Part shown: positions 55,769-64,000 of the stretch, piece by piece
Numbering within the stretch: the first letter of the stretch is position 1
How the letters are laid out: each line of letters starts with the position of its first letter
Assembly (NCBI RefSeq): GCF_019797745.1
Contig: NZ_VOSI01000005.1
Coordinates: 124,001 to 188,000, forward strand
Direction: 5' to 3'
Origin: Edaphocola aurantiacus
GTDB taxonomy: Bacteria > Bacteroidota > Bacteroidia > Chitinophagales > Chitinophagaceae
Length of the DNA stretch: 64,000 bases
Notes under the pieces: model-generated
Database searches by the model: none
Seen by the model: the letters and a program-made list of their open reading frames with translations, nothing else
Told to the model about the DNA's origin: nothing
Program-made: the position numbers and the translations under genes

Positions 55769-55826
55769 TGATTTTTGTACATTTAAGAATTGAATCCGAA
55801 ACTGCCCGGATGGACTTTCCCAAAGG

Positions 55827-56021
55827 ATGAAAAAGAGACATGAACAGAAGCTGGTATTGGTGAGCATCATTATTTTTATACTGCTCAATGTACCCATCAT
55901 ACTGCTGTTTGATAAAGCGGATAAGGTTATCGGCATCCCCATGATCTATGCATATATTTTCATGGTATGGATAGCTTCTATAGCGATCACTTTTTTTGTT
56001 GTTAAAAGATATAATGAATAG
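55827..56021 (+). CDS. Small two-helix membrane protein overlapping the SSS-kinase gene
   Basis: The 64-residue protein has two helices (about 8-28 and 38-58) and basic ends (KKRHEQK, VKRYNE). The pattern IPMIYAYIFMVWIAS resembles small membrane proteins encoded just before sodium:solute symporters. Its last 8 bases overlap the start of the SSS-kinase gene (56014-56021), so the two are translationally coupled. It is probably a small subunit of the symporter-like sensor. Confidence 0.75.
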   Translation: MKKRHEQKLVLVSIIIFILLNVPIILLFDKADKVIGIPMIYAYIFMVWIASIAITFFVVKRYNE

Positions 56022-58680
56022 CGTCGGATTATTTATATTAGTATTACTGTATCTGGTATTGCTGTTTTTTATAGCCAGTGTAGCAGAGAAAAGCCGGAAG
56101 CCATTCTGGGTAAATAATCCGTATATCTACTCCTTGTCCATTGCGGTGTATTGCTCTGCCTGGACCTATTACGGCAGTATAGGTGTTGCCGCCACAAGAG
56201 GACTGGAATACCTGACGATCTATATTGGCCCCATCATTATCATACCTGCATGGATATTAATTAATGCCAAGATCATACGCATCTCCAGGGTGAATAAGAT
56301 CAGTAGTATTGCCGATTTTATCTCTCTGCGCTATGGCAACAGCCGTTCGCTGGGCGCATTGATCACCCTTATTTGTGCTGCTGCAATTGTGCCTTATATC
56401 GGCTTGCAGATCAAGGCTATATCAGATACCTTTCACCTGGTTTCGCATACGGCCAACAGTAATAATATATTCACCGATTCGGCTACTTATGTTGTTGCGC
56501 TGATCACGGTTTTCTCCTCTTATTACGGTACGAAATATGTCGATGCTTCTGAAAAGAGAGTGGGTGTCATCGCTGCCGTTGCTGCAGAATCTATCTTAAA
56601 GCTGATCTTCTTTTTAGTGCTTGGTATTTATGTTACCTATGGTGTCTTCAATGGCTGGGATGACCTGTACGCGCAGGCTTCAACCTTTTCCGACTTTGCC
56701 CATAAGAATAGTATAGGCGGCCTTACCGGTGCGCTGAACTGGTGCCTGATGAGTCTTTTGTCCATGTCAGCCATCTTCCTGCTGCCAAGACAGTTTCATA
56801 CTACTATTGTAGAAAACAGGAGAGAGAAGCACCTGCGTACGGCCTTATGGCTGGTGCCCTTGTACCTGTTGCTGATCAATATTTTTGTCTTCCCTGTTGC
56901 CTGGGGTGGCAATATTTTGTTCAAGGGTGCATCGGTCAATGCAGAGATGTATTCCATCCTGATCCCGCAAAAATTCGGACAGCATATCATTACCGTAATC
57001 GTGTTCTTAGGCGGACTCAGTGCCAGTGTATCTATGATCATCATCTCCAGCATAGCCCTGTCGATCATGATGTCTAATAACCTGATCATTCCTTACGGGA
57101 TACTGAACAAGATTAGTGAAAGCAATGTAAAAGATAATACGAAACTGATTGTTACGGTGCGCAAAATCGGCATTGCATTACTGATTGTCTGCGCTTACCT
57201 GTTTTATAAATTTTATATCAATGAGAATTCATTGTTCTCCGTAGGACTGATGTCTTTCGTGATTATTGCACAACTGGCACCATCTTTTTTCTCGGCCATC
57301 TTCTGGAAGCGTGGTTCCTACTGGGGTGCAGTCAGCGGCCTGGTCGCCGGGGTATTTATGTGTTACAAAATGCTCATTCTACCGGAGATGAGCGGGGCCA
57401 GGGTATCGCAATCCTTTTTTACGATCGATTATTTCGATCCTATGACCAATGCATTTTTCTGGAGCCTATTTGTGAATACCGTAATCTTTGCCCTTGTGTC
57501 TATATTCGGCAAAGGCAATTATACAGAGCGCAACTATGCCGAAATGTATGTCGATATTGATAAATACCTGAAGTACCAGGACAGTGCATTTGTATGGAAA
57601 GGCACTGCTGAAACAGAAGATATACGCCGCATCCTGATCCGCTTCCTGGGCGAGGAGAAGACAAAACAGGCATTACATATTTTTAATCAGAAATATAATA
57701 TCACTGATGAAGAAGATACCGCAGATGCCCGACTGATCAAGTTTTCGGAGAACCTGCTGGCGGGCCGTATCGGTACCGCATCGGCCAAGATCCTGATCGA
57801 GAGTGTGACGAAAGAAGATAAGATCAGCCTGCCGGAAGTGCTGGGTATTCTTGAAGAGTCGAAGCAGAATATATTACTGAACAAGCAGCTGACAGAGCAG
57901 TCGCAGAAACTGAAACAGCTATCGGCACAGTTGCAGCATGCCAATGCTTCGCTGCTGGAAAAGGACAAACAGAAAGATGAGTTCCTGGATGCAGTAGCAC
58001 ATGAGCTGCGTACACCGATTACGGCTATACGCGCGGCCGGAGAGCTGTTGCAGGATGATGAAGATATGCCGGAAGGCATACGCAGTCAGTTTCTCTACAA
58101 CATTATTTCAGAATCGGACCGGCTGAATGAACTGATCAATGATATCCTGTACCTTGATAAACTGGAGCATACCGAACAGGTATTGGAGATCGCGCAGTAT
58201 AACATCAAGAATACGATCAAGAAAGTTATACAGCCTATAGAACACCTGGTAGAGAAAGAGGAGATAAAGCTGGATGTGCGCCTGAACCTGACCAGGGAGT
58301 TCTTTTACTATGATGAAAAACGGATGATCCAGGTGATCAATAATCTGCTGGCAAATGCGATCAAATTCACTAAAGACAAGCATGGTGAAATCTTGTTGAG
58401 TGTATGCAACCCGCAGGAAAACCTGGAACTGAAAATATATAATTCGGGGAAACAGATACCGGATGATGAACTGGAAATGATCTTTGAGAAATTTTATCAG
58501 TCGCGCAACCAGAACCTTAAGAAGCCATTGGGCAGCGGGCTGGGCCTGTCGATCAGTAAAAAGATCATAGAAGCACACCATGGGTATATTTATGCTAAAA
58601 ATATACTGGATGGGGTGCAGTTCACTTTATCTGTTCCTCAAAACTACGACAAGTATGAAAAAAATAATTATTGCCGATGA
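56014..58680 (+). CDS. Sensor histidine kinase with sodium:solute symporter domain (CbrA/CrbS-like)
   Basis: The 888-residue protein fuses an SSS transporter domain (about residues 1-510, some 13 membrane helices, starting SVGLFILVLLYLVLL) to a STAC-type linker (about 555-610; DARLIKFSENLLAGRIGTASAKI). A coiled coil, a HisKA domain with the phospho-acceptor in DEFLDAVAHELRTP (H663) and a HATPase domain (NNLLANAIKFT near 776, GSGLGLSISKK near 840) follow. The layout is that of CbrA and CrbS; CrbS-CrbR governs acetyl-CoA synthetase expression in Vibrio and Pseudomonas. No PAS domain is seen. It overlaps its receiver gene by 26 bases. acs and prpE-like genes follow, which fits a carboxylate sensor. 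Confidence 0.93.
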   Translation: MNSVGLFILVLLYLVLLFFIASVAEKSRKPFWVNNPYIYSLSIAVYCSAWTYYGSIGVAATRGLEYLTIYIGPIIIIPAWILINAKIIRISRVNKISSIADFISLRYGNSRSLGALITLICAAAIVPYIGLQIKAISDTFHLVSHTANSNNIFTDSATYVVALITVFSSYYGTKYVDASEKRVGVIAAVAAESILKLIFFLVLGIYVTYGVFNGWDDLYAQASTFSDFAHKNSIGGLTGALNWCLMSLLSMSAIFLLPRQFHTTIVENRREKHLRTALWLVPLYLLLINIFVFPVAWGGNILFKGASVNAEMYSILIPQKFGQHIITVIVFLGGLSASVSMIIISSIALSIMMSNNLIIPYGILNKISESNVKDNTKLIVTVRKIGIALLIVCAYLFYKFYINENSLFSVGLMSFVIIAQLAPSFFSAIFWKRGSYWGAVSGLVAGVFMCYKMLILPEMSGARVSQSFFTIDYFDPMTNAFFWSLFVNTVIFALVSIFGKGNYTERNYAEMYVDIDKYLKYQDSAFVWKGTAETEDIRRILIRFLGEEKTKQALHIFNQKYNITDEEDTADARLIKFSENLLAGRIGTASAKILIESVTKEDKISLPEVLGILEESKQNILLNKQLTEQSQKLKQLSAQLQHANASLLEKDKQKDEFLDAVAHELRTPITAIRAAGELLQDDEDMPEGIRSQFLYNIISESDRLNELINDILYLDKLEHTEQVLEIAQYNIKNTIKKVIQPIEHLVEKEEIKLDVRLNLTREFFYYDEKRMIQVINNLLANAIKFTKDKHGEILLSVCNPQENLELKIYNSGKQIPDDELEMIFEKFYQSRNQNLKKPLGSGLGLSISKKIIEAHHGYIYAKNILDGVQFTLSVPQNYDKYEKNNYCR

Positions 58681-59017
58681 CGAACATAAAATACTCATGT
58701 CGCTGGAATATTCTTTCCGGAAGAGCGGCTATGAAGTGTTCATTGCACGTGATGGTAGTGAAGTAATGGATTTGCTGAAAACAGAAATACCGGCAGCCAT
58801 ACTGCTCGATATTATGATGCCTAACCTGGACGGCTATGAGACCCTGCAGCAGATCCGTGCAGAAGAGCAGCTGAAAGACTGTAAGATCGTAATTGTAAGT
58901 GCCAAGAATAACCCGGCCGATATACAGAAAGCCTATGACCTGGGCGCAGATGCTTATGTGACCAAACCATACTCCATTAAGAAATTATTACAGCAGGTGG
59001 ATGAACTGATTACCTGA
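58655..59017 (+). CDS. Single-domain response regulator (receiver only)
   Basis: The 120-residue protein consists of one receiver domain: acidic pocket in IIIADDEHKIL, phospho-acceptor in AILLDIMMPNLDGYE (D52), and conserved Lys in AYVTKPYS (K104). There is no output domain, unlike CrbR, which has a LuxR-type DNA-binding part. It overlaps the kinase gene by 26 bases, so they form a cognate pair. Output must run through another protein by phosphotransfer or binding. The zinc-ribbon protein at 51983 is one candidate, without direct evidence. Confidence 0.93.
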   Translation: MKKIIIADDEHKILMSLEYSFRKSGYEVFIARDGSEVMDLLKTEIPAAILLDIMMPNLDGYETLQQIRAEEQLKDCKIVIVSAKNNPADIQKAYDLGADAYVTKPYSIKKLLQQVDELIT

Positions 59018-59051
59018 GATAGATGATATAAACTATTAAATGTGAACGTAT

Positions 59052-60929
59052 ATGAATGCAGACCAACTATACAGAGACAGCATCGCAGATAAGGAATTGT
59101 TCTGGCAGCAACAGGCCGGGCAGCTGGACTGGTATACCTTTCCGGAGATCATATTGGGCAGCGATGAAACGGGCTACCCGCAATGGTTTCCCGATGGAAT
59201 GCTGAATATGTGTTACCTCGCGGTAGACCGGCATGTAGCAGAGGGTTACGGAGCGCAGGTTGCCGTCATATACGATTCACCGGTTACCGGACAACAACAA
59301 AAATATACATATGCCCAGGTGCAGCACGAGGTTGCGAAACTGGCCGGAGGCTTGCGGGGACTGGGTTTGAAGGAGGGCGATACAGCTATTATATACATGC
59401 CTATGATACCGCAATCCATGTTTGCCATGCTGGCCTGTGCCCGCATTGGTGTCATTCATTCTGTGGTATTTGGTGGTTTTGCACCGCATGAGCTATCGGT
59501 ACGCATAGATGATTGTAAGCCTAAAGTAATATTAACGGCCAGTGTAGGTATAGAAGGAAAGAAAACTATTCCGTACATGCCTATGGTTACAGAGGCTATA
59601 GCACTATCTGCTCATAAACCGGAACATATTGTTCATGTGGACCGTAAGCTTGCAGATATAAAGCCGGCAAAAGGGGTGATCGATTATGCCGCGCTGGTAG
59701 CGGCTTTCGCACCGGTGCCCTGCGTTCCGCTGCCTTCCACACATCCCTTGTATGTATTATATACTTCCGGTACAACAGGTAAGCCTAAAGGTATTATTCG
59801 TGACACCGGTGGTTATGCAACAGCATTACAGTTCTCCATGACGCATATCTATGGAGCGCAGCCAGGAGAGGTCTTCTGGGCCGCTTCGGATGTAGGCTGG
59901 GTAGTGGGGCATAGCTATATTGTATACGGACCATTGCTCAACCGCAATACCACTGTGGTCTTTGAGGGGAAGCCTATTATGACACCCGATGCTGGAACGT
60001 TCTGGCGCATCATCTCTGAACACCAGGTAAAGATCATGTTTACCGCACCCACAGCCATACGGGCGATTAAGAAAGAAGACCCTGAAGGCCTGCTGGTAAA
60101 GCAATATAACCTGTCCTGCCTGCGTACCCAATTTCTTGCAGGAGAGCGCTGCGATGTGGCCACTCTGGACTGGTATGAGCAACATGTAGGTGTGCCGGCT
60201 ATAGATCATTTCTGGCAGACAGAAAGTGGATGGCCGGTTTTAGGCCTGCAACGTGGTGTGGAGCAAGAGCCCATCATCAGGGCCGCTGCAGGTAAGCCTA
60301 TACCGGGTTACGACATCAGGGTATTTAACGATAATGGCTATGAGCTTGATGCACATCATGAAGGCTACCTGGTCATTAAACTACCATTGCCACCGGGTAC
60401 CTTAACTGGTTTGTGGAATGATCCTGAACGATTTAAGAGAGGATACCTGGAGCAGTTCCCCGGATATTATTTCTCCGGCGATGGGGTGATCCGTAATGAA
60501 GATGGTTATATGTTCATTACGGGCAGGGTGGACGATGTGATTAATGTGGCCGGCCACCGGATGTCTACTGCGGAGATGGAAGAAGTAGTAGCCGGTCAGC
60601 CGGAAGTTGCAGAATGTGCAGTAGTAGGTATAGAAGATACTTTAAAAGGACAGGTGCCTATGGCGCTTGTGGTCTTAAAACAAGGCGTAGCTGATCCTGG
60701 ACAAGTGCCTGCTGCTGTAGTACAATTGGTACGGGAAAAAATAGGTGCCGTGGCCTGTCTTAAAGAAGTGCTGGTCGTACAGCGCCTGCCCAAAACCAGG
60801 AGCGGTAAGATCCTGCGTAAACTGATCCGTACTATGATCGACGGAAAGGCATACCAGGTGCCCAGTACCATAGATGATCCTGCAATCATTGAAGAGCTGC
60901 AGGAGCAGTTTGCCCTGATCAAAAAGTAA
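59052..60929 (+). CDS. Acyl-CoA synthetase, PrpE-like (propionyl-CoA synthetase)
   Basis: The 625-residue AMP-forming ligase activates a short carboxylate with ATP and CoA. Motifs: N-terminal ACS domain (RDSIADKELFWQQQAGQLDWY), YTSGTTGKPKG (about 237-247), DHFWQTESGWPVLGL and the C-terminal catalytic Lys in RSGKILRK (K586), the usual site of acetylation. The QTESGWPV form of the A5 motif is the PrpE type, while acetyl-CoA synthetase has QTETGG. It begins 34 bases after the response regulator and is followed by acs after 30 bases. Acetate or propionate preference cannot be proven from sequence alone. Confidence 0.88.
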   Translation: MNADQLYRDSIADKELFWQQQAGQLDWYTFPEIILGSDETGYPQWFPDGMLNMCYLAVDRHVAEGYGAQVAVIYDSPVTGQQQKYTYAQVQHEVAKLAGGLRGLGLKEGDTAIIYMPMIPQSMFAMLACARIGVIHSVVFGGFAPHELSVRIDDCKPKVILTASVGIEGKKTIPYMPMVTEAIALSAHKPEHIVHVDRKLADIKPAKGVIDYAALVAAFAPVPCVPLPSTHPLYVLYTSGTTGKPKGIIRDTGGYATALQFSMTHIYGAQPGEVFWAASDVGWVVGHSYIVYGPLLNRNTTVVFEGKPIMTPDAGTFWRIISEHQVKIMFTAPTAIRAIKKEDPEGLLVKQYNLSCLRTQFLAGERCDVATLDWYEQHVGVPAIDHFWQTESGWPVLGLQRGVEQEPIIRAAAGKPIPGYDIRVFNDNGYELDAHHEGYLVIKLPLPPGTLTGLWNDPERFKRGYLEQFPGYYFSGDGVIRNEDGYMFITGRVDDVINVAGHRMSTAEMEEVVAGQPEVAECAVVGIEDTLKGQVPMALVVLKQGVADPGQVPAAVVQLVREKIGAVACLKEVLVVQRLPKTRSGKILRKLIRTMIDGKAYQVPSTIDDPAIIEELQEQFALIKK

Positions 60930-60959
60930 ATATTAAAACATTAAAATAAATAAGTAAAG

Positions 60960-62867
60960 ATGAAAAATTATGTAATCGAGAGCTTGCCGGACTATTTCAA
61001 ACAGTACAAGAAGTCAATCAAGAATCCGAAGAAATTCTGGGATAAGATTGCGGATGAAAACTTTGTCTGGTACCAGCGCTGGGAGAAGGTACTGAAGCAT
61101 GATATGAGTGAAGCAAAGATAGAATGGTTCCTGAATGCCAAGCTGAATATTACGAAGAACTGCATAGACCGGCACCTGAGCAGTCGCGGTAGTAAACATG
61201 CCATCATCTTTGAACCGAATAATCCTGAAGAGGCCACACAATATATCACGTACCAGGACTTGTACGACCGTGTAGGTAAAATGGCTAATGTACTGCGTGC
61301 CCAGGGGATAGGCAAAGGCGATCGTGTCTGTATTTACCTGCCTATGATTCCGGAACTGGCAGTGGCTATGCTGGCTTGTGCCCGCATCGGTGCCATACAT
61401 ACCGTGGTGTTTGCAGGTTTCTCTGCATCTGCCGTGGCTGCGCGCATTACCGATTGCGATTGTAAACTGGTCATCACTTCAGATGGCAGTTACCGCGGAG
61501 ATAAAAAGATAGACTTAAAAGGGATCGTAGATGAGGCATTAAAAACCTGTCCTTCGATAGGTAAAGTGCTGGTGGTAAAACGCACCGGTTCTGCGGTAAC
61601 GATGCAGGAAGGCCGTGATGAATGGATCGCTCCCTTGCTGGATGCGGCACCGGTAGATAATATACCCGAGATTATGGATTCTGAAGATCCGCTGTTTATC
61701 CTGTATACCTCCGGCTCTACCGGTAAGCCTAAGGGTATGATGCACAGCTGTGCGGGTTATATGGTGTATACCGCATATACGTTCAAGAATGTATTTAACT
61801 ATAAAGAAAATGACATCTACTGGTGTACGGCAGATATCGGCTGGATCACCGGTCACTCCTATATCGTATACGGACCTCTGCTGAATGGAGCCACGACTGT
61901 TATCTTTGAAGGGGTACCTTCTTATCCGCAGCCGGACCGCTTCTGGGAGGTGATTGAAAAGCATAAAGTAACACAGTTCTATACTGCACCGACCGCTATC
62001 CGCGCCCTGGCTAAGGAAAGCACGGAATGGGTAGAGAAGCATGACCTGTCTTCACTGAAAGTTATCGGATCAGTAGGTGAGCCGATCAATGACGAAGCAT
62101 GGCACTGGTATAATGATCATGTGGGCAGAAAGACCAGTCCGATTGTAGATACCTGGTGGCAGACCGAAACCGGTGGTATCCTTATTTCTCCTTTACCCTA
62201 TATTACCCCAACCAAGCCAACCTATGCCACATTGCCGCTGCCTGGTGTGCAACCGGTACTGATGGATGATAAACGTAATGAGATCACGGGTAACCAGGTA
62301 ACGGGCAATCTTTGTATCCGTTTTCCATGGCCGGGTATAGCCCGTACAATATGGGGCGATCATCAGCGTTATAAAGAAACTTATTTTACAGCCTTTCCGG
62401 GCAAATACTTTACCGGTGATGGTGCCTTACGTGATGAGGTAGGGTATTACCGCATTACCGGCAGGGTAGATGATGTGATCATTGTATCGGGTCATAACCT
62501 GGGTACGGCACCGATCGAAGACAGCATTAATGAGCATCCGGCAGTAGCAGAAAGCGCTATTGTAGGCTATCCGCACGATATTAAAGGTAATGCACTGTAT
62601 GGCTTTGTGATCCTGAAAGAAAGTGGTGAGGGACGCGATCGCGATAACCTCCGCAAAGAGATCAACCAGCTGATTTCAGAACAGATAGGGCCTATAGCTA
62701 AACTGGATAAAATACAGTTTGTATCCGGTCTGCCTAAGACCCGTTCCGGTAAGATCATGCGTCGTATCCTGCGCAAAATTGCCGAAGGTGATTTCAGTAA
62801 TTTCGGAGATATCTCTACCTTACTGAACCCTGAAATAGTGGAGGAGATTAAGAATGAGAAGCTGTAA
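60960..62867 (+). CDS. acs: Acetyl-CoA synthetase
   Basis: The 635-residue AMP-forming enzyme makes acetyl-CoA from acetate. N-terminal ACS segment, YTSGSTGKPKG at about 249-259, WWQTETGGILISPLP (the acetyl-CoA synthetase form of motif A5), GRVDDVIIVSGHNLGTAPIED, and the catalytic, acetylatable Lys in RSGKIMRR (K598). It is the last gene of the carboxylate block and ends at a perfect bidirectional terminator. Confidence 0.95.
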   Translation: MKNYVIESLPDYFKQYKKSIKNPKKFWDKIADENFVWYQRWEKVLKHDMSEAKIEWFLNAKLNITKNCIDRHLSSRGSKHAIIFEPNNPEEATQYITYQDLYDRVGKMANVLRAQGIGKGDRVCIYLPMIPELAVAMLACARIGAIHTVVFAGFSASAVAARITDCDCKLVITSDGSYRGDKKIDLKGIVDEALKTCPSIGKVLVVKRTGSAVTMQEGRDEWIAPLLDAAPVDNIPEIMDSEDPLFILYTSGSTGKPKGMMHSCAGYMVYTAYTFKNVFNYKENDIYWCTADIGWITGHSYIVYGPLLNGATTVIFEGVPSYPQPDRFWEVIEKHKVTQFYTAPTAIRALAKESTEWVEKHDLSSLKVIGSVGEPINDEAWHWYNDHVGRKTSPIVDTWWQTETGGILISPLPYITPTKPTYATLPLPGVQPVLMDDKRNEITGNQVTGNLCIRFPWPGIARTIWGDHQRYKETYFTAFPGKYFTGDGALRDEVGYYRITGRVDDVIIVSGHNLGTAPIEDSINEHPAVAESAIVGYPHDIKGNALYGFVILKESGEGRDRDNLRKEINQLISEQIGPIAKLDKIQFVSGLPKTRSGKIMRRILRKIAEGDFSNFGDISTLLNPEIVEEIKNEKL

Positions 62868-62908
62868 TCAGTTGAGAGTCTCTGCTTTCAGGAGCCGACG
62901 GTTTCTTG

Positions 62909-62927
62909 CCCTGAGGTTCTCGAAGGG
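62909..62927. repeat. Inverted repeat of the common CCCTGA...TCGAAGGG type
   Basis: The 19-base sequence opens CCCTGAGG and closes TCGAAGGG. It resembles the short motif CCCTGAGCCTGTCGAAGGG that I recall from intergenic regions of many bacteria, differing at a few central positions. It lies in the gap after acs. Confidence 0.5.
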
Positions 62928-62970
62928 TAATGATTAATTGAGGATCAGCCAAAGTCAGAGCAATAAAATA

Positions 62971-63003
62971 CAAAAGAGCGGAACCTCAGGTTCCGCTCTT
63001 TTG
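62971..63003. terminator. Perfect bidirectional terminator after acs
   Basis: Two 16-base arms (62971-62986 and 62988-63003) are exact reverse complements, with T runs on both strands. It serves acs (+) and the lipoprotein gene at 63010 (-). Confidence 0.9.
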
Positions 63004-63009
63004 TATGTA

Positions 63010-63423
63010 TCAGTGTTCCTTTTTTCGGTAACATAAATTAGCTGTCCGCCTTTTTTCATTGCTTTTAAAAACAACAGCTTTGTGTAAATGACCTTTACGG
63101 GTGATGCCCAGTTTTTTGGGAATACTAGAAGGTTCCTTTACTGATACGGAATCTTTACCCTTGCTGTCAAAATAAGTAAATGTTTTATGATACAGTAAAA
63201 TGCTGTCACCTGCTACTGACCAGGTGCCTTTCCAGCAACCATTGCAAAAGGTGGAACGAAAAGTGGAATCCGTATTTAAATATAATTTCTCCGTTATAAG
63301 TGCTCTATTATACTCAATATACTTATATTGATAAGCATCATACGCACCCGCAAGTTTACTTTTGCTGAATGACTGACAACTACATAAACATAATAGCATA
63401 AACAAAGCGATAGAATATCTCAT
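63010..63423 (-). CDS. Small lipoprotein, unknown function
   Basis: The 137-residue protein has a lipoprotein signal (RYSIALFMLLCLCSC, acylated Cys at 16). The rest is beta-rich with a repeated sheet pattern (TFRSTFCNGCWKGTWSVAGDSILLY), as in lipocalin-like Bacteroidota lipoproteins that measure or bind small ligands. Two Cys in FCNGC may bond. It has a basic C terminus (RKKEH). The region is AT-rich and differs from the acs block. Confidence 0.7.
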   Translation of the reverse strand: MRYSIALFMLLCLCSCQSFSKSKLAGAYDAYQYKYIEYNRALITEKLYLNTDSTFRSTFCNGCWKGTWSVAGDSILLYHKTFTYFDSKGKDSVSVKEPSSIPKKLGITRKGHLHKAVVFKSNEKRRTANLCYRKKEH

Positions 63424-63448
63424 AATTAGTTGTTTTTAATGTAACTCT

Positions 63449-63674
63449 TTACATCAATTGCGGATAATTAATAAAATCGTAAGGTTGGTCAAATAATGTC
63501 ACATTCAATAATGCTCCTTCTTCAGTTATACAATTCTGGCATGTATCATTTACTTTCTTGAAGGGAAATAAATCTCCTTTTTCGTGGTTACATGAATAAT
63601 GAACAACAATGAAGACAAGGTAATACGCCAGCAAAAAACTTAGGAGTTATTAGTGTTTTAAAATAGCTTTTCAT
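63449..63674 (-). pseudogene. Lipoprotein-like gene with an apparent frameshift at a six-base homopolymer
   Basis: On the minus strand an ATG at 63674 reads KSYFKTLITPKF and then meets a run of six T (63638-63633). In that frame it soon stops. One base fewer in the run would continue in the open frame LLAYYLVFIVVHYSCNHEK and on to the stop at 63449, giving a lipoprotein-like protein of about 74 residues with a CxxC (CQNC). As it stands the downstream frame has only a TTG start (63634). The gap could be a true mutation, a phase-variable tract or a sequencing error. Confidence 0.45.
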
Positions 63675-64000
63675 TGTGTTTAAATTTTAGTTAGGCAACA
63701 ATAATAGCTTACCTGCCCAATAAAAAAGAATATTTGATTGCTCGATGCATATGCAATTAATTAATATAAAATTATCTAATTACTGTTGCAACAGTAATTA
63801 TTGTTAATAAAGACATATTCTGTAATTGGTTCGCGTATGCTAGTTTAAAGGTGATGATTGTATATTGGGTTAAGGGTGGGAAAGCGGTTCTGGATGGTAA
63901 TTACTTGTTGCAGCTGATATATAGCAATGCTTATGTCTGCTTATGTTATATAGCTATTGAATTATTATGATATATAACAATTGTATAATTATAATTTAAT
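63675..64000. other. AT-rich non-coding end of the window
   Basis: No gene can be supported here. A 38-codon + strand frame from an ATG at 63854 or so is short and has no family features. The region contains the palindrome at 63777-63800 and TGCATATGCA at 63746-63755, and is likely a regulatory or intergenic stretch for a gene beyond the window. Confidence 0.4.
63777..63800. promoter_or_regulatory. Perfect 24-bp palindrome, possible operator
   Basis: Bases 63777-63788 are the exact reverse complement of 63789-63800 (core TGTTGCAACA). Having no loop and AT-rich outer parts, it is more like a dimeric regulator site than a terminator. The regulated gene, if any, lies beyond the window. Confidence 0.45.

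Noticed and set aside
1-64000. tRNA, rRNA, CRISPR arrays, prophage or complete insertion sequence
   Set aside because: No cloverleaf with a T-loop motif, no regularly spaced direct repeats and no intact transposase or integrase were recognised by eye. Covariance-model and repeat searches could not be run.

Overview
The window is a chromosomal piece of a Bacteroidota bacterium, most likely of the Chitinophagaceae. Three lines support this. Two large secreted proteins end in type IX secretion (T9SS) sorting domains, and the T9SS regulator PorX is present. Promoters fit the Bacteroidota pattern (TTG near -33, TAnnTTTG near -7) and starts lack Shine-Dalgarno sequences. The core proteins (an SecA of about 1106 residues, ClpC, GcvP, an SSS-type histidine kinase, SusC-like carboxypeptidase-regulatory barrels) look typical of the phylum. 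Most of the window is ordinary chromosome with strong intrinsic terminators; no tRNA, rRNA, CRISPR array or intact insertion sequence was seen.

Layout. 1-2.5 kb: the tail of a serine hydrolase, then an AT-rich accessory patch with a propeller lipoprotein and the frameshifted tail of an IS1595-type transposase. 2.5-15 kb: envelope proteins, two T9SS cargo proteins (one PNGase F-like with a LamG domain), NhaA and Lon. 15-21 kb: a small outer-membrane protein, peptide deformylase, a signal-less BtuF-like protein and SecA. 21-26 kb: small secreted proteins, a candidate 34-residue protein, a TonB-dependent-receptor-like barrel, and a convergent intergenic region packed with palindromes. 26-33 kb: an ABC exporter, small membrane proteins, DUF3050, PorX and an orphan PhaE/phasin-like protein. 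33-44 kb: serine hydrolase, thioredoxin-like protein, DsbD, LTA-synthase-like phosphatase, phosphoribosyltransferase, ClpC and an Lgt paralogue. 44-52 kb: TrhO, DUF58, YceD-RpmF-PlsX and GcvP.

The most coherent and interesting block is 51.98-62.87 kb, with every gene on the + strand. In order it holds a transposase-like zinc-ribbon/HTH protein, an outer-membrane porin, an MHS-family MFS transporter, two small membrane proteins, a CbrA/CrbS-like SSS-STAC-histidine kinase, a receiver-only response regulator, a PrpE-like propionyl-CoA synthetase and an acetyl-CoA synthetase. It reads as one unit that imports, senses and activates short carboxylates such as acetate and propionate. The final kilobase is AT-rich and holds a lipoprotein, a second lipoprotein apparently broken at a six-A tract, and a perfect 24-bp palindrome.
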